Of a stretch of 64,000 nucleotides of DNA, positions 25,301-34,497 are shown piece by piece; the stretch's first letter is position 1, and each line of letters opens with the position of its first letter. The translations under genes were made by a program, and so were the position numbers. The DNA comes from Gemmatimonadota bacterium. GTDB lineage: Bacteria > Gemmatimonadota > Gemmatimonadetes > Gemmatimonadales > Gemmatimonadaceae. The notes under the pieces were generated by a model. The model had not been told where the DNA came from, searched no databases, and saw only the letters and a program-made list of their open reading frames with translations. The stretch is from NCBI GenBank assembly GCA_026387915.1, contig JAPLKS010000021.1:17209-81208 (forward strand), in the 5' to 3' direction.

Positions 25301-25963
25301 TTATGCGTGCAGCGGCAGAACGTAGCCGAGGATTGCCCAGGCGTGACTCACACTGCCGGCGAGCACAAACAGATGCCATACCGCGTGGCTGTAACGAACG
25401 CGCTCCCACACAAAGAACACGACGCCCACCGTGTAGCACGCGCCGCCAATGAACAGCCAGCGGAGCGCATCGTGGCTCACGTGCGCGAGCATCGGCTTGA
25501 ACGCAACCACCGCGAGCCAACCCATGCCGACGTACACTGCGGTGGAAATCGCCGGCAGACGGTGCGCGCCAAACACGCTTTTGAGTGTCACGCCAAAAGC
25601 CGCGAGCCCCCACACCACACCGAACAGCGACCAGCCCCATGGCCCGCGCAAATCCACGAGCACGAACGGCGTGTAGGTGCCAGCAATCAACAAATAAATG
25701 GCCGCGTGATCGAGCCGTTGAAACACGGCCTTGGTGCGCGGCATTGTGACGTGCGGAAAGGCATGGTACAGCGTGGACGTGGCGTAGAGCAGCACCAGTG
25801 TCGTGGCATACATGCTTGCCGTGACAATGCGCCACACATCATGCGTGTGCGCCGCCACCACAATCAGCGCCGGCGCCGCGACGATCGCGGCCACCAAGCC
25901 GGCGCCATGCGTGATGCTGTTGGCGATTTCTTCGCCGAATGTCTGTGCCCGTTCCTGTGCCAT
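25301..25963 (-). CDS. trhA: Hemolysin III / PAQR family membrane protein
   Basis: 220 aa with seven predicted membrane segments. The conserved pattern is present: N-S-I-T-H-G-A-G near 15-22, S-T-L-Y-H-A-F near 63-69, L-D-H-A-A-I-Y-L-L-I-A-G-T-Y-T-P near 83-98, and a late H-A-V-W-H-L-F-V near 195. These His, Asp and Ser residues form the metal site of adiponectin-receptor-like hydrolases. Bacterial members influence membrane fluidity; actual haemolysis is usually not shown. It converges on the SGNH gene 37 nt away and lies just downstream of the pirin gene on the same strand. Confidence 0.92.
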   Translation of the reverse strand: MAQERAQTFGEEIANSITHGAGLVAAIVAAPALIVVAAHTHDVWRIVTASMYATTLVLLYATSTLYHAFPHVTMPRTKAVFQRLDHAAIYLLIAGTYTPFVLVDLRGPWGWSLFGVVWGLAAFGVTLKSVFGAHRLPAISTAVYVGMGWLAVVAFKPMLAHVSHDALRWLFIGGACYTVGVVFFVWERVRYSHAVWHLFVLAGSVSHAWAILGYVLPLHA

Positions 25964-25998
25964 GCGCGCGTCCGTTTGTGCGAATATGTACCGAGCGA

Positions 25999-26901
25999 TC
26001 AGGCGTGCTTAATAAATGTACCGTCGCGTAGCTCGCTGACCGCTTGGCGCAGCTCTTCCTTGGTGTTCATCACAATGGGGCCGTACCACGCCACGGGCTC
26101 TTCGAGTGGCTTCCCAGACACGAGGAGAAAGCGCATCCCCTCGTCACGCGTTTGTACGGTGATTTCGTCGCCACTGTCAAAGAGCACGAGTGAGCGATTG
26201 CCATTTTCATCGGTCACCGTGTCGGTGGCATCACCATCTTCCGTGCGCACGTTCTGCGGCGTGGACGCGGCGCGGAACGAACCCTTGCCGTCAAAGACAT
26301 ACGCAAAGGCGTGACGGTACGTCTCCACCGGCAACGTCTTGCGCGTGCCCGGCGGAATGTAGACATCGAGGTACCGCGGATCGGCGGCAATGCCATCGAC
26401 GGGGCCAGACTTGCCCCAGAAGTCGCCGCAGATCACGCGCACGCGCGTGCCGTCGTCGTCAATCACTTCGGGAATGTGTTGCGACTGCACGTCCTGATAG
26501 CGCGGCGTACTCATTTTGAGCGACGATGGCAGATTGGCCCACAACTGAAAGCCGTGCATGCGACCGGCGGCATCGCCGGTGGGCATTTCTTGATGCAGAA
26601 TGCCGCTGCCGGCCGTCATCCACTGCACGTCACCCGCACCAAGGGCGCCGGTGTTGCCGAGACTATCGGCGTGCGCCACGGTACCGGCGAGCACGTAGGT
26701 GATAGTCTCGATGCCGCGATGCGGATGCCAGGGAAAACCGGCCAGATAGTCCTGCGGCCGATCGCCACGGAAGTCATCGAACAACAGGAAGGGATCGAAG
26801 TCGTTGGTCTCACCAAAGCCAAAGGCACGCCGCAAGTGTACGCCGGCGCCTTCCATTGTAGGCTGTGCTTGAACGACGCGTTTGACGGGACGAATAGACA
26901 C
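25999..26901 (-). CDS. Pirin family protein
   Basis: 300 aa bicupin protein. The N-terminal cupin has the family metal ligands in H-P-H-R-G-I-E-T-I-T-Y near 55-65 and the His/Glu pair in G-S-G-I-L-H-Q-E-M near 100; F-D-P-F-L-L-F-D-D-F near 35 is a pirin hallmark. A C-terminal cupin follows, without metal ligands. Bacterial pirins act as quercetin 2,3-dioxygenases or bind partner proteins such as pyruvate dehydrogenase; which applies here cannot be read. It is cytosolic, with no signal peptide, and is separated from the upstream helicase by a terminator, so it has its own promoter. Confidence 0.92.
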   Translation of the reverse strand: MSIRPVKRVVQAQPTMEGAGVHLRRAFGFGETNDFDPFLLFDDFRGDRPQDYLAGFPWHPHRGIETITYVLAGTVAHADSLGNTGALGAGDVQWMTAGSGILHQEMPTGDAAGRMHGFQLWANLPSSLKMSTPRYQDVQSQHIPEVIDDDGTRVRVICGDFWGKSGPVDGIAADPRYLDVYIPPGTRKTLPVETYRHAFAYVFDGKGSFRAASTPQNVRTEDGDATDTVTDENGNRSLVLFDSGDEITVQTRDEGMRFLLVSGKPLEEPVAWYGPIVMNTKEELRQAVSELRDGTFIKHA

Positions 26902-26927
26902 GGAGATTCCTCTCGATGCGGGGGCCT

Positions 26928-26964
26928 ATTTAAAGAAAGAACGCCCGGCGTGAGCCGGGCGTTC
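26928..26964 (-). terminator. Intrinsic terminator of the DEAD-box helicase gene
   Basis: A perfect 11-bp stem (26939-26949 with 26954-26964, loop of 4) is followed on the minus strand by TTTCTTTAAA. It lies about a dozen bases past the helicase stop. Confidence 0.88.
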
Positions 26965-26975
26965 CCCAGTTCCGC

Positions 26976-28688
26976 TTATGCGCGATCGCGACGGACGAGC
27001 AGCTTCTTGCCCTTGATAGTGGCTGCGCCGAGTGCGGCAATCACCGTGTCGGCAATGTCGGACGGCACTTCCACCGTGGAGAACCGATCGGAGATGGCAA
27101 TAGCGCCGATGTTCGACGAATCGATGCCGAGCTCACCGGTGATGGCGCCCACGAGATCGCCCGGCCGGATCTTGGCCTTGCGTCCGCCGCCGATGAACAG
27201 GCGTACGGGTTCCCACGCTGGCTTCGGCACGCCACGCGGACGCTTGGAGCCGTCCGTGGGACGCGGGTTCTTTTCCGTTGAAACGCGCGCGCCGCGCACG
27301 GGGCGCGCAATGGCGCCCACGGACACACGCGAGGCGAGCGGAATTTCTTCCGGCTCATCTTCCCCGCGGCGATTTTCAACAAGCTTGATCGCCGCCGCCG
27401 CAATATCCATCACATCCAACTCAGCGGCGAGTGACTCCACCACCTTGCGATACATATCGAGTCCGCCTGACATCACCGCATCGCGCACCGAGGCGCGCGT
27501 GAGCTCCAGGCGCTTGGCCTTGAGATCGGCGATCGTCGGGACTTCGGAAATCTCAATCTTCTGCTTGGTGGCGCGCTCAATGTTGCGCAGCAGGCGGTGT
27601 TCGCGCGGCTCGGCGAAGGTAATCGCCACGCCTTCTCGTCCGGCGCGCCCCGTGCGACCAATGCGGTGCACATACGCTTCGGCGTCGGCGGGCACGTCAA
27701 AGTTGATGACGTGGCTGACGTGCTTCACGTCGAGGCCGCGCGCGGCCACGTCGGTGGCCACGAGCAGATCCGTTTTTTTGGCGCGGAACTTCTTCATCAC
27801 GCGATCGCGCTGATCTTGGCTCAATCCACCGTGCAACGCTTCGGCGCGCTGGCCGTGTGCGCCGAGCGCTTCGGTGAGCGCGTCCACGTCACCGCGCGTA
27901 CGGCAGAAGACGATGGCTGAGGTGGGCTGTTCCACGTCGAGCACGCGACCAAGCGCGGCAATCTTGTGCGGGCGCGGCACGATGTAGGCCAGCTGACGCA
28001 CGCGCGCCGCTTCAACTTCGGGCGAGACGCTGCGGTCGATGGTCACGACGATCGGGTCGCGCAGGTGCGCGCGCGCAATGGCCTGAATGCGCGACGGCAA
28101 GGTGGCGCTGAACAGCGCCGTCTGGCGAATCTCCGGCGTGGCCTTGAGAATGGCTTCGAGATCTTCGGCGAAGCCCATGTCGAGCATTTCGTCGGCTTCG
28201 TCGAGTACGGCCATTTTGAGATGGCCGAGGTGGAGCGTTTTGCGGTTGATATGATCGAGCGCGCGTCCCGGTGTGGCGACCACAATATCGACGCCACGCT
28301 TGAGCGAGCGAATCTGCGATTCCATCGGCGCGCCACCGTAGACCGGCATGACGCTCACGCCCAGGTCGCGTCCGTACTTGTGAATCGCTTCGGCCACCTG
28401 CATGGCCAGTTCACGCGTGGGAACAAGCACGAGTCCCGTGGTGCGTTCGCGCGGGACTGCGTTTGGCGTAATGAGATGGATGAGCGGCAGTGCGAACGCC
28501 GCTGTCTTGCCGGTGCCGGTGGCAGCCTGCCCGAGGACGTCACGGCCAGCAAGCAGCGGAGGAATTGTGGCTTCTTGTACGGCGGTCGGTTCTTCGTACC
28601 CGAGGCCCGTAAGTGTCTTGAGCACGCGCTCATCGAGACCGAGGGCGCTAAATCCAGCGGCCACGGGAACTTCCTTAGACTTTATCAT
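26976..28688 (-). CDS. deaD: DEAD-box ATP-dependent RNA helicase with DbpA-type C-terminal domain
   Basis: 570 aa cytosolic helicase that remodels rRNA and mRNA, often in cold adaptation and ribosome assembly. Motifs in order: Q motif, A-T-G-T-G-K-T near 57, P-T-R-E-L near 90, D-E-A-D near 163, S-A-T near 195, D-V-A-A-R-G-L-D near 320, and H-R-I-G-R-T-G-R-A-G-R near 345. A basic linker follows, then a C-terminal RNA-binding domain (V-R-L-F-I-G-G-G-R-K...G-A-I-T-G-E-L-G-I) as in CsdA/DbpA. The length and layout match DeaD/CsdA. It follows two small membrane protein genes on the same strand and ends at a strong terminator. Confidence 0.93.
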   Translation of the reverse strand: MIKSKEVPVAAGFSALGLDERVLKTLTGLGYEEPTAVQEATIPPLLAGRDVLGQAATGTGKTAAFALPLIHLITPNAVPRERTTGLVLVPTRELAMQVAEAIHKYGRDLGVSVMPVYGGAPMESQIRSLKRGVDIVVATPGRALDHINRKTLHLGHLKMAVLDEADEMLDMGFAEDLEAILKATPEIRQTALFSATLPSRIQAIARAHLRDPIVVTIDRSVSPEVEAARVRQLAYIVPRPHKIAALGRVLDVEQPTSAIVFCRTRGDVDALTEALGAHGQRAEALHGGLSQDQRDRVMKKFRAKKTDLLVATDVAARGLDVKHVSHVINFDVPADAEAYVHRIGRTGRAGREGVAITFAEPREHRLLRNIERATKQKIEISEVPTIADLKAKRLELTRASVRDAVMSGGLDMYRKVVESLAAELDVMDIAAAAIKLVENRRGEDEPEEIPLASRVSVGAIARPVRGARVSTEKNPRPTDGSKRPRGVPKPAWEPVRLFIGGGRKAKIRPGDLVGAITGELGIDSSNIGAIAISDRFSTVEVPSDIADTVIAALGAATIKGKKLLVRRDRA

Positions 28689-28713
28689 CCTGAAAACTAC
28701 ACCCGCCGAGGGG

Positions 28714-29118
28714 CTAAACGGTGATTTTGCCTGCTAGCACGTACGCAACGCCGGAGACGGTTGCGGTGAGAATGGTGCCCCAGGCGAGATCGACCACGGC
28801 CACGCGAGCGGGAAAGTCTTTGAGGAGCGCCAAACTGGTCAGGTCGAACGCGGCGTAGGCCGCGAGGCCAAAGAGCGCGCCGAACCCGAGCGCTCGGCTC
28901 AGCGACTGCCGTTCAATGGCCGGTTGCACGCACAGCACGATGACGGCGGCGATGTAAATGAGGTAAAACGCGATAGCCGCGCCCCATTGGACGTCGGGGC
29001 GCATCAGGTGGCCCATTTGATTCTTGTAAAACCCGCTGGCCACAAAGCCGAGCCAGGTGAAATCGAGCGCGCAGAAGGTGAGAAAGGCGACGCCGTAGAG
29101 TTTGAGGAAGTTGGTCAT
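28714..29118 (-). CDS. DUF2177-like membrane protein
   Basis: 134 aa with four membrane segments. The N-terminal pattern L-K-L-Y-G-V-A-F-L-T-F-C-A-L-D-F-T-W-L-G and the later A-Y-A-A-F-D-L-T-S-L-A-L-L near 88 match what I recall of DUF2177, a family of unknown function. The start at 29118 is chosen because family members begin right at the first helix; the frame extends 17 codons further upstream. The gene is 25 nt upstream of the helicase start. Confidence 0.8.
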   Translation of the reverse strand: MTNFLKLYGVAFLTFCALDFTWLGFVASGFYKNQMGHLMRPDVQWGAAIAFYLIYIAAVIVLCVQPAIERQSLSRALGFGALFGLAAYAAFDLTSLALLKDFPARVAVVDLAWGTILTATVSGVAYVLAGKITV

Positions 29119-29194
29119 GGTGTGATGGTAGGGTGCTCGGGCTCCGTTTGCCAGACCAAACGGTGTCAATCGTTTCGCTCGCCGGTTCGCGACG

Positions 29195-29497
29195 TCACTC
29201 GACCGAGCGCGCGAGTAGTGCCTGAAAGAGCATGACTGCCGCGAACGCGCCGAACATCGTGATGAGCGATGTGGTGGTTGAGGCGCGCATCATTTTCACG
29301 ACCAGCAGGCCACCGCCGATGATGACAATATTGAGCAGCATCACCAGATACGACGCTTTGTGCGCGAAATTCAGCGTGTAGAACGCGAACAAGCGGCGCC
29401 CGCGCACCACGAGGCGCGGGTCGTCTTTGCACACGTAAATGCGGCCGGCGAGCCAGTGGCGGTCGTCGGCCCAGAGGCGGTCGAGGGATTCGGACAT
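29195..29497 (-). CDS. Small membrane protein, DUF5808-like
   Basis: 100 aa. A soluble N-terminal part (W-L-A-G-R-I-Y-V-C-K-D-D-P-R-L-V-V-R) leads into Y-T-L-N-F-A-H-K, then two membrane helices (Y-L-V-M-L-L-N-I-V-I-I-G-G-G and M-F-G-A-F-A-A-V-M-L-F). The D-P-R-L-x-V and T-L-N-F-A-H pieces resemble DUF5808 (mature cytoplasmic segment next to the membrane), but this is from memory. Function is unknown. It lies 76 nt upstream of the DUF2177-like gene. Confidence 0.68.
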   Translation of the reverse strand: MSESLDRLWADDRHWLAGRIYVCKDDPRLVVRGRRLFAFYTLNFAHKASYLVMLLNIVIIGGGLLVVKMMRASTTTSLITMFGAFAAVMLFQALLARSVE

Positions 29498-29587
29498 AGT
29501 AAAAAGATGTGGGGAGGAGGCACTCCGATGGAAGAGCGCCGAGCGGCGGGTGGTTTCCGCTCGGTGTGATCGATCCCCCGCATGCAC

Positions 29588-29621
29588 GAGCGGCGCCGCC
29601 GAAGATTCGGGGCGCCGCTCG
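29588..29621 (-). terminator. Strong hairpin between convergent-side genes, no U-tract
   Basis: CGAGCGGCGCC and GGCGCCGCTCG pair with a 12-nt loop, about 70 nt past the stop of the CocE-type gene. No T run follows on either strand, so termination is uncertain. Nothing else is visible in 29498-29691. Confidence 0.4.
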
Positions 29622-29691
29622 AGTATTGCCGTTGAGGACGGTCCGCCGTGCTTGAGGATCAGCGCACGATGGACTTCATCTCACCTTCCGA

Positions 29692-31662
29692 TCACGGGAC
29701 GATCGGCATCGTCCCCTTGACCACGGTCACCGTGAGTGCCGACGGATACTGCGCCGAGTGGTGCACCACGTTGTGCGCGACCACAGGCTCGGTTTCGTTC
29801 CAGTTCTTGCCGCCGGTGTTCAGGTTGCGGTCGAAGCGCGGGAAGTTGGAGCTCGTCACTTCAATGCGCAGCTTGTGGCCGGGCGCAAAGTAGTTGCTCG
29901 TGTTGAGCGGTTGCAGCGTGACTTTATACACCTTGTCTTTTTCCATCCACACTTCGGGCTTGTCGTAGCCGTCACGATAGCGCATGCGCTGAATGGACTC
30001 ATCCAAGTTGTACGCGCGGCCATCGGGGTACACGTCAATCACCTTGACGGTGAAATCCGTATCCTTGGCGTCGGACGACACATAGAGCGTGGGAATAATC
30101 GGCCCGCTCAACTCCATCCCTTCCTTGAACGCTTCTGTCGTATACACAAGGATGTCCGGCCGCGTTTCCATCTTGCTTTGGTCCATCGATCCGGCCACCA
30201 CCGCGTTCCCTTGGCAGCAAACATTGCCACCGTACGACATCACGGGGTTCTTGGGATCGTAGGAGAATTTGTCGGGTTTGTCGGTCTTGGGCGCGATGGT
30301 CGAGAGCACACCGTCGCCCTTCAGCGTATTGGCGTTGCCTTCGCTACCGAGGTGGAAGGTCATCGGGACGGCGTCCTTGGGCGGCCAGACGTCCGAGGTC
30401 TTCCACTGATTGAGCCCCATCACGTAGTAGCGAACCTTCGGCACCGTATCCATCGCGGCCACGGGCTTGTCCTTGAGGAAGCGATCAAAGAACTCATACG
30501 TGAGTTCCTGATACGCGAGTCGGGCATCGCCCATATCGCGTTCGCCCACCACCGTGTGCTCCGTGGCGCGGGTGTACGAGCAGTGCGCCACGGGTGCGAT
30601 AACCGCCCACTGTTGATTGGCGGCTGCGCCCTTGGCGGTTTTGCGGACGTGGTTGAACATCGCGAGGTTCGGTCCCACGGACACGTCGTACCAGGACATG
30701 AACCAGAGGCCCGGAATGTTGATGGCCATGTTCTCGTGCCAGAGTCCGCCCTTACGCCACGCCGGATCATTGGGCGTGCGCTTCATCATTGCGCCGCCGC
30801 TGGCCACGGGCATGGAATCGGCAAAGACGCCGTGCGGGCCGTCGACGGCCTTGATGAGATCAATCGTTGGCAACGTCCAGAACGCTTTCGCCCAATCCAC
30901 CGGCGGCAGGTGCTGCGCGAGGTCAAACGACTTGGACACGCGAATGAGATCTTCCTGCGACGTGTTGCGTGGGAACATGGGGCGCACCTGATTCTGCTCG
31001 CCCATGAGCCAGTCAATGAACAGCATCTGCACGGCACCGCCGCGATACCAGTTGCCCATTTCGTAGTACGGGCCAACCTTGCCGACGCCGGCGCCAAAGC
31101 CCTGCACATTCATCGCGGTGAAGCCCTTGTTCCCAAGCGAGGCCACGGCCGGCTGCCATTCGGCGGTTGAAGAGCAACCGGTAGTGCCCACCTTGCCGTT
31201 GGACCACGGACGCGAGGTGAGATAGTTGAGTTCGTCGTCGCCGTCGGAGATCGGGGCGCCGAGGATGTCGTAGTTCCCCTCGGAGAAGAAGTGCCCGCGT
31301 TCTTGCATGTCCACAAACGCGTAGCCGCGTTTGACGGCGGTGAGCGCGGCGCTCATATCGCGTGGTACGCCGTTGGCGACGTCCCAGTAGTTGAAGTTGT
31401 AGGGCGTGCGCACCCAAATCGCCGGATATTTTTCCGAGGCGTTTTTGGGATAGTAGATGTCGGCGGCAATGCGCACGCCGTCGCGCATCGGGATCATCAC
31501 TTTGCGTTCAACAACAGCGATCGACTTCAGTTCGTTTTCGACAGCCCAGCGTTTGGCTTGCAGGCTGTCGGGCATTCCGCCACCGCGCTGCGCGGCGGCC
31601 GGCTGAACGGAGGCAAGCAGGAGCACGGCGGTCGCCGCGAGCGGACGGAGTATGAGCTTCAT
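29692..31662 (-). CDS. Exported CocE/NonD family hydrolase
   Basis: 656 aa, signal peptide ending P-A-A-A-Q. Family features: N-terminal [13 protein letters not shown] near 57, oxyanion region R-T-P-Y-N near 88, nucleophile G-C-S-S-T-A near 161 (a Ser in the S15/CocE position), and the C-terminal jelly-roll domain ([13 protein letters not shown] near 555; H-K-L-R-I-E-V-T-S near 615). These enzymes cleave esters, amides or X-Pro peptides. It is divergent from rsmD. The nucleophile elbow differs from that of the window's other CocE protein (G-H-S-D-E-G), so the two are unlikely to be recent duplicates. Confidence 0.9.
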   Translation of the reverse strand: MKLILRPLAATAVLLLASVQPAAAQRGGGMPDSLQAKRWAVENELKSIAVVERKVMIPMRDGVRIAADIYYPKNASEKYPAIWVRTPYNFNYWDVANGVPRDMSAALTAVKRGYAFVDMQERGHFFSEGNYDILGAPISDGDDELNYLTSRPWSNGKVGTTGCSSTAEWQPAVASLGNKGFTAMNVQGFGAGVGKVGPYYEMGNWYRGGAVQMLFIDWLMGEQNQVRPMFPRNTSQEDLIRVSKSFDLAQHLPPVDWAKAFWTLPTIDLIKAVDGPHGVFADSMPVASGGAMMKRTPNDPAWRKGGLWHENMAINIPGLWFMSWYDVSVGPNLAMFNHVRKTAKGAAANQQWAVIAPVAHCSYTRATEHTVVGERDMGDARLAYQELTYEFFDRFLKDKPVAAMDTVPKVRYYVMGLNQWKTSDVWPPKDAVPMTFHLGSEGNANTLKGDGVLSTIAPKTDKPDKFSYDPKNPVMSYGGNVCCQGNAVVAGSMDQSKMETRPDILVYTTEAFKEGMELSGPIIPTLYVSSDAKDTDFTVKVIDVYPDGRAYNLDESIQRMRYRDGYDKPEVWMEKDKVYKVTLQPLNTSNYFAPGHKLRIEVTSSNFPRFDRNLNTGGKNWNETEPVVAHNVVHHSAQYPSALTVTVVKGTMPIVP

Positions 31663-31697
31663 ACGGAAGTATCCTCAGCAGAGGTATTCCTAAGAGT

Positions 31698-31720
31698 GCG
31701 TCCTTGGACGCGGTGCGTCC
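31698..31720. promoter_or_regulatory. GCGTCC half-sites between CocE gene and rsmD
   Basis: GCGTCC-TT-GGACGC forms a 14-bp inverted repeat (31698-31711), and a third GCGTCC follows at 31715. This divergent 140-bp region probably contains both promoters; the repeat may be an operator. Confidence 0.35.
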
Positions 31721-31803
31721 ATACGGTACTATGCAATTAGTACGCGGCACGTCGGTTACCCGCTGGGGCACCACAGGCCGTCTTCTCACTTCCGTACTCG
31801 CTC

Positions 31804-32328
31804 GTGCGAATCCTCAAAGGCAAGTTCACGGGTCGCGACCTCACGTCGCCATTGGATTTTCGCGTGCGCCCCACGGCGGAGAATGTGCGCGGGGCGATGC
31901 TCGATCTGCTGGCAGCCGACCTCAAGGACGCGCGGGTGATTGAGCTGTTCGCTGGCACGGGGGCGCTGGCTATTGAGGCTATTTCGCGTGGCGCGCGGAC
32001 CGCGGACTTTGTGGAGACGCGCCCGTCGAGTTTACACGCGCTCAAAGCGAACATTGGGCTCTTTCGGCTCAAGGATCAGACGCGCGTCTTCAAAAAGGAC
32101 GCGGTTCCCTTTGCCGCCGAGTTGGAGACCGGACGCTACGACATTGCGTTCGCGGATCCGCCGTACGGTTCAAAAATGCTTGACCATGTGATTGGCAGCT
32201 GGCGGACGCGTAAGTTTTCGCGCGTGCTCGCGGTCGAGCACGAACTCGCGCACGTGATGCCCAAAGTGCCGAAGGCTGCGGAGCGTCGCGTGATCGACGA
32301 TACGGTGATCACGATCTACCGCATCTAG
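31804..32328 (+). CDS. rsmD: 16S rRNA (guanine-N2)-methyltransferase RsmD family
   Basis: 174 aa SAM-dependent methyltransferase, expected to modify G966 of 16S rRNA. It has R-P-T-x-x-x-V-R near 22-29, SAM-binding motif I I-E-L-F-A-G-T-G-A-L-A near 45, acidic E-T-R near 71, and catalytic D-P-P-Y near 119. The start is GTG at 31804 followed by R-I-L-K-G-K-F, the usual RsmD N-terminus. Its last codons and TAG stop form the first copy of an 18-bp tandem repeat. No coaD gene is next to it, unlike in many genomes. Confidence 0.9.
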   Translation: MRILKGKFTGRDLTSPLDFRVRPTAENVRGAMLDLLAADLKDARVIELFAGTGALAIEAISRGARTADFVETRPSSLHALKANIGLFRLKDQTRVFKKDAVPFAAELETGRYDIAFADPPYGSKMLDHVIGSWRTRKFSRVLAVEHELAHVMPKVPKAAERRVIDDTVITIYRI

Positions 32329-32367
32329 CGCATCGGGCGCATCTAGCGCGACGGGCGCATCTAGCGC
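32321..32367. repeat. 18-bp tandem repeat across the rsmD stop codon
   Basis: GCATCTAGCGC recurs at 32321, 32339 and 32357, an 18-bp period. Each copy contains TAG in the rsmD frame, so the gene ends in three successive in-frame stops. Confidence 0.8.
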
Positions 32368-32384
32368 GCTGTCTTCCGTCGCCC

Positions 32385-33227
32385 TCAGTCGATGCGCGCG
32401 ACGCCCGGCTTGACGATCGGAAAGCGCAGGAACACAGCGGGGTCGTGACCCGGCACGATGAGCTTGGGCGATGTCGCAATCGTCGCCATACGCGCCTGCG
32501 CGGCGAGGTTTGACGCTGCGTCGAAGGTCTGCGCAATCGCGGCGTGCTTCTCAAGATTCTCGTACAAATAGCAGTTGTCCGAAGCGATCACGACCGTCCC
32601 GGCACGCGTGCGCACCGAGGCGAACTGCGACGCGTACGTGTGACGGCCGCCCGTGTACACCCGAATGCCGGGGATTGGCTCCTGATCGTCCCCTTCCACA
32701 AGCGTCACGCGGCCCGCGGCTTTCAATCGGGCGAACATTGCCGCGTCACTCGCCGTGATGCCCGACTGCAGCGCCTCCCCACTGGGCCCCACATAGTACT
32801 CATACTCGGCGCGCTGAATCCAAATGCGCGCGTTGGGAAAGAGATCAATGCCGTCGGCGTGATCCCAGTGCACGTGTGAGACAATGATATCGGTCACGCT
32901 TCCGGCCGGGACACCGAACGCCTCGACCGCTTGTGATGGGCGCACATAGTTCACCGGCTTCCACCGTGCCATGAACTCATCGCGATAGAACCCCGCGTCC
33001 ACCAACACCGTGCGACCGCCCGGCGCTTTGAGCAGCCACACCATTGCCGCCACGTCGATGCGTCGCGCCGTGTCTGCGCCGGCCACAAGGCCGCGCACGG
33101 GAAAGTTGGCGAGCGTGCCGTACTGAATGGCGTACGCTTCGTAGCTTGGCGACTGCTGTGCGACGAGCGTGCGCGCGGCCAGCATCGACAGCACAACAGT
33201 CGCGAACAAACGCGTGGCACGTGACAT
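32385..33227 (-). CDS. Exported MBL-fold metallo-hydrolase (lactonase-like)
   Basis: 280 aa with a signal peptide ending V-A-Q-Q. The metallo-beta-lactamase zinc motif S-H-V-H-W-D-H-A-D-G is near 113-122, further metal ligands are likely in G-G-R-H-T near 195 and A-S-D-N near 213, and P-G-H-D-P near the C-terminus. The layout is like AHL lactonases (AttM/AiiB group) and related alkyl-lactone hydrolases. Activity on quorum signals is only one possibility. The start M-S-R-A-T-R at 33227 has GGAG about 8 nt upstream and is preferred over a Met six codons earlier. It is convergent with rsmD. Confidence 0.87.
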   Translation of the reverse strand: MSRATRLFATVVLSMLAARTLVAQQSPSYEAYAIQYGTLANFPVRGLVAGADTARRIDVAAMVWLLKAPGGRTVLVDAGFYRDEFMARWKPVNYVRPSQAVEAFGVPAGSVTDIIVSHVHWDHADGIDLFPNARIWIQRAEYEYYVGPSGEALQSGITASDAAMFARLKAAGRVTLVEGDDQEPIPGIRVYTGGRHTYASQFASVRTRAGTVVIASDNCYLYENLEKHAAIAQTFDAASNLAAQARMATIATSPKLIVPGHDPAVFLRFPIVKPGVARID

Positions 33228-33281
33228 GCGAGAACTCCCTGACATCAGTGAATACGACGTAGCGCGAGGTGCTATGAACTC

Positions 33282-33566
33282 TCAGATGGCCTGATAGTAC
33301 ACGCCTTTGGGAGGTTCGGCGATGAGGGTGCGCACTTCGTTGATTTTCTCAGACGGAATGTGTGTCACCGACGCCTGATGCGCGTCGATACTCTGCCACT
33401 CTTCGATGATCGCAAAGCGGGTGACATCATCGTGGTGCGCAAACAGTGTCACGCTGATGCACCCCGGCGCGTCCTCAATGAGCAAGACGACCTCCTGAAG
33501 AAAGGTGCGCAGATCGGCGGCTTTTTCTGGAAGGGCGTGAAACTCGTTGACGCGGGTGATGGGCAT
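33282..33566 (-). CDS. Antibiotic biosynthesis monooxygenase (ABM) domain protein
   Basis: 94 aa ferredoxin-like ABM fold, as in YgiN quinol monooxygenases: N-terminal T-R-V-N-E-F-H-A, then E-D-A-P-G-C-I-S-V-T-L-F near 35, I-I-E-E-W-Q-S near 57 and H-Q-A-S near 66. The family oxidises quinols or similar aromatics without cofactor or with heme; the substrate here is unknown. The start M-P-I-T-R-V at 33566 is chosen because the fold begins there. It is upstream of the MBL gene on the same strand and divergent from the FMN operon. Confidence 0.83.
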   Translation of the reverse strand: MPITRVNEFHALPEKAADLRTFLQEVVLLIEDAPGCISVTLFAHHDDVTRFAIIEEWQSIDAHQASVTHIPSEKINEVRTLIAEPPKGVYYQAI

Positions 33567-33744
33567 GTCGGGGGGTGGGGTTGGAGGATAGGTGAACGAT
33601 GGCACAGTCGCCGGATTCGTGAAAGCGGGGGCCGTGGCACCGTGCACTCAGCGCCAGAGCCTGCTCCCGCGTACCTAATCACCGTGTGTCACGTAAGTTT
33701 CGGACTGCGGCCCCCGTAGTGGACACGCGCCCAGGATCCCGATT

Positions 33745-34497
33745 GTGAGCAAAAAGCGCAAGAACAACCTCGTCGCACTCGGTTCCGCCGCGGTCTTTAC
33801 GATCTACGCGGCGGGCTACATGCGTACGCAGGCGGCGGCGCAGCTGTTCGCGCAGGAAACGGGCGCGCGCCGGCCAGCCGCCGAGCCGCCGCGCGTGGAG
33901 CAGGCCGCTACGCCGGCTGGGTCGGGAGTGAGTTCGCCGAATGGGGTCGCGAAGGGCGCCGCTGCCTCGGCGCCCCCCACAACCGGTCAACCCGCGTCCA
34001 CGGCAGTCGTCGCGCCCAGCGCAACGACTGCTCCCGCGACGACACCGACGGTCGCGACGACCACCTCGCCAAAGAAAGCGGCTCACACGGATTCCTCGGC
34101 GGCGGCAAACAAAGCCACTGCCCCGGTCGCGCCAGTGAACGGAACTAGCAGTACCAACAACTCCACGAACTCCACTGCCCCAGCATCAACATCGGCGGCT
34201 GACAGCACCACCTCGGCGGCCCAGGGCGAGCGCGGGCCGTACAAGGACGGCACCTACTACGGCTGGGGAACGTCGCGGCACGGCGATATTCAGGCCTCGG
34301 TTGAGATTCGCGACGGACACATTTTTGCCGCCCGCATCGCCCAGTGCCTCACCCGCTATTCCTGCTCGTGGATTTGGCATCTGCAAGCGCAGGTGGCGCT
34401 CCGCCAGAGCCCAGAAGTGGATTACGTGTCCGGCGCAACGCAGAGCGTGAATGCGTTCTACTATGCCGTGGTCGAAGCGCTGAAGCTCGCTCGGTGA
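33745..34497 (+). CDS. Membrane-tethered FMN-binding (flavinylated) protein
   Basis: 250 aa. An N-terminal hydrophobic segment (L-V-A-L-G-S-A-A-V-F-T-I-Y-A-A-G-Y) probably anchors it, and about 120 residues of Ala/Thr/Ser/Pro-rich linker (near 40-165) lead to a small C-terminal FMN-bind domain. The flavinylation motif V-S-G-A-T-Q-S sits near 227-233, with the Thr as expected covalent FMN attachment site; Y-K-D-G-T-Y near 170 is the typical domain entry. FMN-bind proteins carry electrons outside the cytoplasmic membrane. The GTG start at 33745 is the best fit. Its stop overlaps the ApbE start (GTGA), so the flavin acceptor and its modifying enzyme are translated together. Confidence 0.88.
   Translation: MSKKRKNNLVALGSAAVFTIYAAGYMRTQAAAQLFAQETGARRPAAEPPRVEQAATPAGSGVSSPNGVAKGAAASAPPTTGQPASTAVVAPSATTAPATTPTVATTTSPKKAAHTDSSAAANKATAPVAPVNGTSSTNNSTNSTAPASTSAADSTTSAAQGERGPYKDGTYYGWGTSRHGDIQASVEIRDGHIFAARIAQCLTRYSCSWIWHLQAQVALRQSPEVDYVSGATQSVNAFYYAVVEALKLAR

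Noticed and set aside
34344..34493. An upstream extension of ApbE by about 50 codons
   Set aside because: It would lie entirely inside the FMN-bind gene and adds a low-complexity basic segment with no signal peptide. The GTGA start fits the family N-terminus.
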